27,942 nucleotides of DNA from assembly GCA_910588245.1 (NCBI GenBank), contig CAJUQP010000045.1, positions 1 through 27,942 of the forward strand. The letters are read 5' to 3'. This document shows, one piece after another, positions 23,486 to 27,942 of this stretch (position 1 is its first letter; every line of letters begins with the position of its first letter). A program made the translations under genes and the position numbers. Source of the DNA: an uncultured Muribaculaceae bacterium. GTDB taxonomy: Bacteria > Bacteroidota > Bacteroidia > Bacteroidales > Muribaculaceae. The notes below the pieces were generated by a model, which was not told the DNA's origin, ran no database searches, and saw nothing but the letters and a program-made list of their open reading frames with translations.

Positions 23486-23538
23486 AATTAGGGAATCTGA
23501 CTGACAACTGACAACGGACAACTGATAACGTACAACCT

Positions 23539-23824
23539 ATGGATAAAATCATCTTTTCGAGAGGAAACTACAAGACATTGCTTTCTTATAAGAAGGCGGA
23601 TGTCATTTTTCAGATCACGTCTTTCTTCTGCGGAAAGTTCCTCCATAGGAATGACCGTACCGTAGATCAGATGGTTCAGGCTGCCCGATCGGGGAAGCAG
23701 AACATAGTGGAAGGCCGACTATCTCCTTTTCCGTCAGCTAAGTCGTCTTGAGAAGGACTTCCTTGAACAAGGCGGTTTCAAGGAGAGGATGTATGCCCTG
23801 CGGAGAAAACAGCGAGGGTTTTGA
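23539..23824 (+). pseudogene. Four-helix-bundle (23S IVS-type) protein, internally deleted
   Basis: Codons from 23539 read MDKIIFSRGNYKTLLSYKKA... through MVQAARSGKQNIVEG, the N-terminal half of the four-helix-bundle / 23S rRNA intervening-sequence protein family (about 120 to 180 residues when intact). After 23715 that frame soon stops (23751). A different frame from about 23714 reads DYLLFRQLSRLEKDFLEQGGF (23717 on), then KERMYALRRKQRGF and a stop at 23822-23824, which is the family C-terminus. The middle of the protein is missing, so the gene has suffered an internal out-of-frame deletion with the junction near 23713-23717. The remnants are otherwise well preserved, implying recent loss. 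Function of the family is poorly known. Confidence 0.75.
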
Positions 23825-23950
23825 ATTTCCTTTATATCTCTATATCGTTTGCCAGAAATATGTTCCTCAGATTTCCCGGAATCTTGATACCCCCCCGATT
23901 TTCAAATCTCCTAAAGCACTTTCTTAACTTAATACAGTGGCCTTTAGTTA

Positions 23951-23999
23951 AATATATATGCAGCCATAACTTTATCAAAGTTATGGCTGCATATATATT
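23951..23999. repeat. Perfect 23-bp inverted repeat with 3-nt loop
   Basis: Positions 23951-23973 (containing GCAGCCATAACTTT) are exactly complementary to 23977-23999 with only ATC between. The stem has a GC-containing core and an AT outer part. No strong T-tract follows on either side, though the next bases on the minus strand are TTTAAC. It lies between the end of the four-helix-bundle relic and the 3' end of the leftward lipoprotein gene, where a bidirectional terminator would be expected. Confidence 0.85.
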
Positions 24000-24051
24000 A
24001 TGATGGTAATAGAAACTCTGTTGCTTCTTCAAGAGGGATAAAGAGATTGTA

Positions 24052-25320
24052 TTATTTTTGTTTCTCAAGGTTGATCCCCAGCTTTATTTCGCTTGTTGTT
24101 TTGACTATATCCGGAAGAGCATCCAGGATTCCTTCAAGTGAAGCTGCCATTTCTCCCATATCTTCTTTGGCTAATTCCACAAGCTGTGATTTAACTTCTG
24201 GATCTGACAGAACTGGAGTTATTGTCCTTAATAAAGGAAGTAATACTTCCTTTCCTATAGTGAAGCTGAACGTGTTTTCAATTGGAATAATTTCGTCACT
24301 CATACTGTCTGTGTAGTAGTATTGTGCCCATTCCAATGGAATGCCGTTCTTAATAAGTGGCAATAATTGAGACAGAAGTTGTTCGATGACAGTTGTAATT
24401 TCTGGAGCACGCGTACCAAGTGCTTTGGTGGCATTGGAAATTGTTGTGGCAACAATTTGCTGAGGGTTGAGGAATAATAGGAATTTTCCCTCTTCTGTAA
24501 TCACATATTGTGCGATTCCAATTGGAGATTTGACAGGATTTAGATCTTCAGTTTCAAGATCAGTGTATTCAGCGACTATATTGCCGTCTTCTCTGAATTC
24601 AACATTCTTGAGAAGTTTTGTAAGAACTTCGTTGGGGGAGATTTTATTAGTTGGGTCCAAAGGATCAGGGACAATTTCCATTGCCATTGCCATTCCAACG
24701 ACTCCTTGGATCGGTATCGGCATAGGAAATCCCATAAAATTAATTGTCGGTATCGCTTCAGCATCCCACGTTACGGCTGTTGACATTACATCTCCCCAGG
24801 GATTAAATTCCGGGAATTTCCAATTGCCGACAAGGGAAGTGTTTTTGAGCTTCAGGTCGGTGATATTGAAGTCGAGGGCGTCTTTGGTTACTTTGCCGGA
24901 GTATTTGAAGGTGCAGTATTCGGTTTCTTCTCCGCCTTCGAATACGCATTCGTCGCCAGTGCCGATAAGCTTAACCTGGAATTCATATTCCGGTGAACCG
25001 GGAATCACGCCGCATGTAGGCACCATAAGACCGGGCTGCTGAATCTCTGCCTTAGTGCCAATCTGACCCATGATCGAGCTGAGGTCGAATCCCTCACCTG
25101 CAAGCTTGATGGTGGCGTTGTCGTCGGCACCTTTAGTGAAAGTGACAGTCTTTCCTACGAGAGGTTCACCGTTTACCACGAGGTTAAGACCGTCGGTGGC
25201 TGTATAGCTCTTGTTCTCGATGTTCGCACCCGGCACAACAGGATCGTCGTCGTCTGAACAGGAGGTGAAAGCGCTTACGGCAATTACTGCTGCAAAAGCA
25301 TACTGGAAAAATTTTTTCAT
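24052..25320 (-). CDS. Surface lipoprotein, DUF4925-like
   Basis: A 422-residue lipoprotein. The signal MKKFFQYAFAAVIAVSAFTSC places the lipidated residue at Cys21; the following SDDDD is an acidic export signal of the kind that sends Bacteroidetes lipoproteins to the cell surface. The N-terminal third (about 35-160) is beta-rich (SYTATDGLNLVVNGEPLVGKTVTFTKG...) and resembles the DUF4925 pattern; this assignment is moderate. The rest is a lipocalin-like or mixed region with LVGNWKFPEFNPWG, AQYVITEEGKFLLFLNP and a helical C-terminus. Base composition changes inside the gene: the first ~490 nt of coding sequence are GC-richer and match the neighbours, while the remaining ~780 nt are clearly AT-richer. 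No catalytic motif is seen. Its promoter is divergent from that of the next gene. Confidence 0.7.
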   Translation of the reverse strand: MKKFFQYAFAAVIAVSAFTSCSDDDDPVVPGANIENKSYTATDGLNLVVNGEPLVGKTVTFTKGADDNATIKLAGEGFDLSSIMGQIGTKAEIQQPGLMVPTCGVIPGSPEYEFQVKLIGTGDECVFEGGEETEYCTFKYSGKVTKDALDFNITDLKLKNTSLVGNWKFPEFNPWGDVMSTAVTWDAEAIPTINFMGFPMPIPIQGVVGMAMAMEIVPDPLDPTNKISPNEVLTKLLKNVEFREDGNIVAEYTDLETEDLNPVKSPIGIAQYVITEEGKFLLFLNPQQIVATTISNATKALGTRAPEITTVIEQLLSQLLPLIKNGIPLEWAQYYYTDSMSDEIIPIENTFSFTIGKEVLLPLLRTITPVLSDPEVKSQLVELAKEDMGEMAASLEGILDALPDIVKTTSEIKLGINLEKQK

Positions 25321-25444
25321 ACTTATACTATTGTTAGTTAGATATTTTTTCGGATTTATATGTCTTCAGCTTGGGATACCAGAAAATTCTCTCAAATAAC
25401 CTGATCGTGAGGCGTCGTCACCGGGCGATCTTTGAAAGACGCTG

Positions 25445-25452
25445 CAAAGATA
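25445..25452 (-). promoter_or_regulatory. -7 element for the DUF4925-like gene
   Basis: TATCTTTG on the minus strand fits TAnnTTTG; the upstream TTTG is not clear. It leaves a leader of about 120 nt. The 25321-25634 gap otherwise holds only this and the divergent promoter. Confidence 0.5.
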
Positions 25453-25598
25453 GTCAATAATTTCTTTTGTGCGAGCCATTTTTGCCGGAATTTAAATGAA
25501 AAAGCGTGCAATAATGGAATAATTCGGAAATTTTGGTGATTTTTTGAGATTCCGGATGCTATTTGCGGCATGATTCTCTTTGTTTACGTAAATTTTAG

Positions 25599-25606
25599 TA
25601 ATTTTG
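25599..25606 (+). promoter_or_regulatory. -7 element for the PCMD lipoprotein operon
   Basis: TAATTTTG is a perfect -7 match 28 nt before the start codon. A TTTG (25579-25582) is present but at 16 nt, shorter than usual. Confidence 0.55.
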
Positions 25607-25634
25607 CAGCTGTAATATTTAATGTTATAACTAC

Positions 25635-26786
25635 ATGAAACAATTAAGATATCAGCTTTTGTTGGTGTTGATGATAATGTCAGCAAGCTGTATGTTGTTT
25701 ACCGGCTGTATAAAAGATGAGCCGCTGAATGCTGAGTGCGATATTGTATCCGTCACTCTGAAAGGGGATGTGCTTAACCGCAGTCCGCAGATTTTCAACG
25801 ATAAGGTTGTCCTGATTCTTAAGAACGGAGTGTCGGCCATGAATCTGGCGCCGGAGTTTGAGCTTACTCCTGGGGCGACAATATCTCCGGAGAGCGGCAC
25901 TCCACGCAATTTCATCTTCCCTCAGGAATACACTGTCACCTCAGAAGATGGTAAGTGGAAGAAGGTATATACGGTAGAGGTCCGTAATAATAACTCGGTA
26001 AACCTTTATTATAATTTTGAGAATGCCCGTAGGGTAAGCGCCTTGGGAGGAATGTGCAGCTATGATGTCTTCTTCGAGGTTGGCACATCCGGCCAGGAGG
26101 AGTGGGCCTGGGCTACCGCCAATCCTGCGTTCGCCCTTACGCTTCAGGCTTCCACCCCCAATACATTCCCTACCTATCAGGGTGATGAGGGGCATGATGG
26201 CAAATGTGTGGTGCTCGTGACGCGATCTACCGGAGATTTCGGTAAAAGAGTGAAAAAACCGCTTGCCGCAGGGAATATCTTCATGGGAAAATTTGATATG
26301 ACAAATGCCATGCAGCATCCTCTCGAAGCCACACAGATGGGCACTCCTTTTAATAAGGTGCCGGTGACGCTCAGCGGTTTCTATAAATTCAAACCCGGTG
26401 AGACCTATTGTGAGGCTGATGCCGACGGAAATCTTGTGCCCGTTCCGGGAAAGGTAGACGAGTTTAATATATATGCCGTCTTCTTCGAATCAATGGAGGG
26501 GCGTGAATGGCTTGACGGCGCCAATGTGCTCTCGCCTGACAATGACCAGATCCTGGCCACGGCGGTGATTCCAGACAAAACGGCAAAATCCGAATGGACG
26601 GAATTCACAATACCATTTGTATTCCGGCCCGGGAAAACCGTAGATCCGGAAAAACTTAAGAATGGCCAATACAGCATCACGGTGGTGTGCACATCAAGTC
26701 AGGAGGGTGATTATTTCAGTGGCGCCATAGGCAGTACGCTTATGGTCGACGAGCTGTCTGTTGTTTGTCAGGATAATAGTCTTTGA
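25635..26786 (+). CDS. PCMD-type surface lipoprotein
   Basis: A 383-residue lipoprotein with lipobox LFTGC (Cys25) followed by IKDEP; the Lys-Asp-Glu just after the Cys fits the Bacteroidetes surface-export signal. Residues 30-120 form an Ig/DUF5018-like beta domain ending in DGKWKKVYTVEV. Residues about 125-380 match the putative carbohydrate metabolism domain (PCMD) pattern: NFE at the start, FALTLQASTPNTFPTYQGDEGHDGKCVVLVTR, GNIFMGKF, PVTLSGFYKFKPGE and a final strand block TLMVDELSVVC. Members occur in surface glycan-related loci, but the ligand is unknown and there is no SusCD pair here. The next gene begins 2 nt after its stop. Confidence 0.8.
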   Translation: MKQLRYQLLLVLMIMSASCMLFTGCIKDEPLNAECDIVSVTLKGDVLNRSPQIFNDKVVLILKNGVSAMNLAPEFELTPGATISPESGTPRNFIFPQEYTVTSEDGKWKKVYTVEVRNNNSVNLYYNFENARRVSALGGMCSYDVFFEVGTSGQEEWAWATANPAFALTLQASTPNTFPTYQGDEGHDGKCVVLVTRSTGDFGKRVKKPLAAGNIFMGKFDMTNAMQHPLEATQMGTPFNKVPVTLSGFYKFKPGETYCEADADGNLVPVPGKVDEFNIYAVFFESMEGREWLDGANVLSPDNDQILATAVIPDKTAKSEWTEFTIPFVFRPGKTVDPEKLKNGQYSITVVCTSSQEGDYFSGAIGSTLMVDELSVVCQDNSL

Positions 26787-26788
26787 GT

Positions 26789-27568
26789 ATGAAATCGATT
26801 AGATATATAGTGGTTCTGATTGTAGCCATGACGCTTGCGCCGGCATATGCTGAGGTGCGAGATTCCATTGAAGGTGGTAAAGGATTCTGGCAGGATTTCG
26901 AATATGAGGTAAATGCCGGCACCAATATTGGCGGAACTTCCCCGATTCCGCTTCCGGCAGAAATCCGTCATATAGATTCCTATAATCCGAAACTGAACCT
27001 GCAGCTTGGGGCTACCGTCACCAAGTGGCTTGGATTTAAGAAAAAGTGGGGAGTGGCCGTCGGACTTCGTCTTGAGAGCAAAGGTATGGAGACTAAAGCT
27101 ACGGTGAAGAACTATGGGATGGAGATCTATCAGGACGGCAAGAAGCTCGCCGGACGATGGACAGGCAAGGTGAAGACACGGTATTCTTCTCAACAGATGA
27201 TAATCCCCATCACGGCCGTGTATAAGGTCAATCCACGTTTTAAAGTGAATTTCGGTCCTTTCCTCTCATATGCTTTCAGCAATACCTTCGACGGACATGT
27301 ATATGAAGGTTATCTTCGGGAGGGTGATCCTACAGGCGATAAAGTCGTTTTTGAGGGTGACGCCAAAGCAACCTATGATTTCAATGAAGACCTGCGCCAT
27401 TTTCAGTGGGGCATGCAGGGAGGAGTCTCTTGGATGGCATATAAGCACCTTGTTGTGAATGCCAATCTCACATGGGGATGCAATAATATCTTCGTCTCCT
27501 CTTTCAAGACCATATCCTTTAATATGTATCCTATCTATCTCAACTTCGGATTTGGATATGTGTTCTGA
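26789..27568 (+). CDS. Outer-membrane beta-barrel protein
   Basis: A 259-residue protein with a signal peptide (MKSIRYIVVLIVAMTLAPAYA) and a mature part of alternating hydrophobic/polar strands: YEVNAGTNIGGTS, PKLNLQLGATVTKWL, WGVAVGLRLESKGM, FKVNFGPFLSYAF, FQWGMQGGVSW and YPIYLNFGFGYVF, ending in the C-terminal Phe typical of BamA substrates. This fits the porT-like outer membrane protein beta-barrel family. The ATG at 26789 is 2 nt after the upstream stop; a TTG at 26783 overlapping it is rejected. It probably forms a unit with the PCMD lipoprotein (barrel plus surface partner). Function unknown. Confidence 0.82.
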   Translation: MKSIRYIVVLIVAMTLAPAYAEVRDSIEGGKGFWQDFEYEVNAGTNIGGTSPIPLPAEIRHIDSYNPKLNLQLGATVTKWLGFKKKWGVAVGLRLESKGMETKATVKNYGMEIYQDGKKLAGRWTGKVKTRYSSQQMIIPITAVYKVNPRFKVNFGPFLSYAFSNTFDGHVYEGYLREGDPTGDKVVFEGDAKATYDFNEDLRHFQWGMQGGVSWMAYKHLVVNANLTWGCNNIFVSSFKTISFNMYPIYLNFGFGYVF

Positions 27569-27621
27569 CAATATGGAAATAAATTATCAGGTATAGTATT
27601 TATAGCAGAAATGCTCTAAAA

Positions 27622-27651
27622 GAGGGGCGGGACCACGCGGTTCCGCCCCTC
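27622..27651 (+). terminator. Terminator after the beta-barrel gene
   Basis: GAGGGGCGGGACC (27622-27634) pairs with GGTTCCGCCCCTC (27639-27651), 13 bp with one G-T pair and a 4-nt loop. The following T-run is short (CTTTG), so efficiency is uncertain. Confidence 0.7.
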
Positions 27652-27942
27652 CTTTGATACTGAGCCAAAAAAATGGAGATTAGAGATTTTATAAATTTAA
27701 CAAATGACGGTTAATTTGGTTCAATTTATAGAGCGCGCTCTGCCAGGTCGATCTCATTTCAGTTGTAGCGGGTCATTAAAGGGTGGTGTGAAGGGACTCG
27801 TAAAAAAACATTCGGGCTGTCGGAAGAGTTGAAAAACGTATGGCTGCCGGAAAAGTCAATAAAAAATCCTCCGCAAAACAATAAAAGAAGCCCCTGGAAG
27901 CAAGAAAAAATGCGTCGCGGGGATAAAAAACAGTGAAACCTG
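27652..27942. other. Intergenic end of the window, no gene seen
   Basis: This 291-nt AT-rich stretch has stops in all frames and no ORF I can support. It holds a 12-bp palindrome AGAGCGCGCTCT (27730-27741) and a segment near 27794-27824 resembling 96-130. No full TTTG-N20-TAnnTTTG promoter is visible. It may be the leader of a gene beyond the right edge. Confidence 0.5.

Noticed and set aside
27840..27884. Short basic ORF (MAAGKVNKKSSAKQ) at the right end
   Set aside because: Only 14 codons, with no supporting promoter or context; likely chance in AT-rich DNA.

Overview
The window looks like a chromosomal segment from a Bacteroidales bacterium, most likely of the Muribaculaceae type (family-level placement is inference). 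Three things point there. Promoters repeatedly match the Bacteroidetes pattern TTTG-N20-TAnnTTTG rather than the sigma70 pattern of other phyla. Bacteroidales-specific families are present (DUF4923, DUF4925-like and PCMD-like proteins, and a 23S-IVS four-helix-bundle relic). The lipoproteins carry acidic residues just after the lipobox cysteine. Base composition is moderately GC-rich in genes and AT-rich between them. I see no rRNA, tRNA, CRISPR, integrase or transposase.

Layout: 1-195 holds a leftward promoter, its leader and perhaps the first codons of a gene leaving the window. rplS (L19) follows with its own promoter and terminator. A rightward operon, gpmI / 5'-nucleotidase / GH3 glycosidase (977-5330), converges tail to tail, only 2 nt apart, on a leftward operon efp / GT2 glycosyltransferase / radC (5333-7627). 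rpmH (L34, 51 aa) is a tidy monocistronic unit, followed by yccF and a 73-aa membrane protein. Leftward blocks come next: dnaB; an ADP-ribosylglycohydrolase-like gene overlapping menA by 4 nt; and a five-gene string ribE / alkaline phosphatase / cmk / ispH / tadA with short gaps or overlaps. A leftward perR-like / rubrerythrin operon has a PerR-box-like dyad inside its promoter.

Divergent from perR is the most unusual protein gene: a 576-aa fusion of an ABC-type ATPase with a DUF4435/TOPRIM domain, the architecture seen in PARIS/OLD-type anti-phage proteins. It is followed by glgB, whose glycogen branching enzyme carries an extra Lys/Ala/Pro-rich, histone-H1-like tail of about 100 residues.

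From about 22.5 kb onward the DNA looks more accessory: an AT-rich hairpin terminator made of short repeats, a DUF4923 secreted protein, a 9-bp tandem repeat, a decayed four-helix-bundle gene, a perfect 23-bp inverted repeat, a lipoprotein gene of mixed base composition, and a lipoprotein / outer-membrane beta-barrel operon. The last ~290 bases hold no gene I can support.

Functional themes are core housekeeping (translation, replication, isoprenoid, menaquinone, riboflavin and nucleotide metabolism), peroxide defence, glycogen synthesis and cell-surface proteins. The best candidates for undescribed biology are the ATPase-TOPRIM fusion and the H1-like tail on GlgB.
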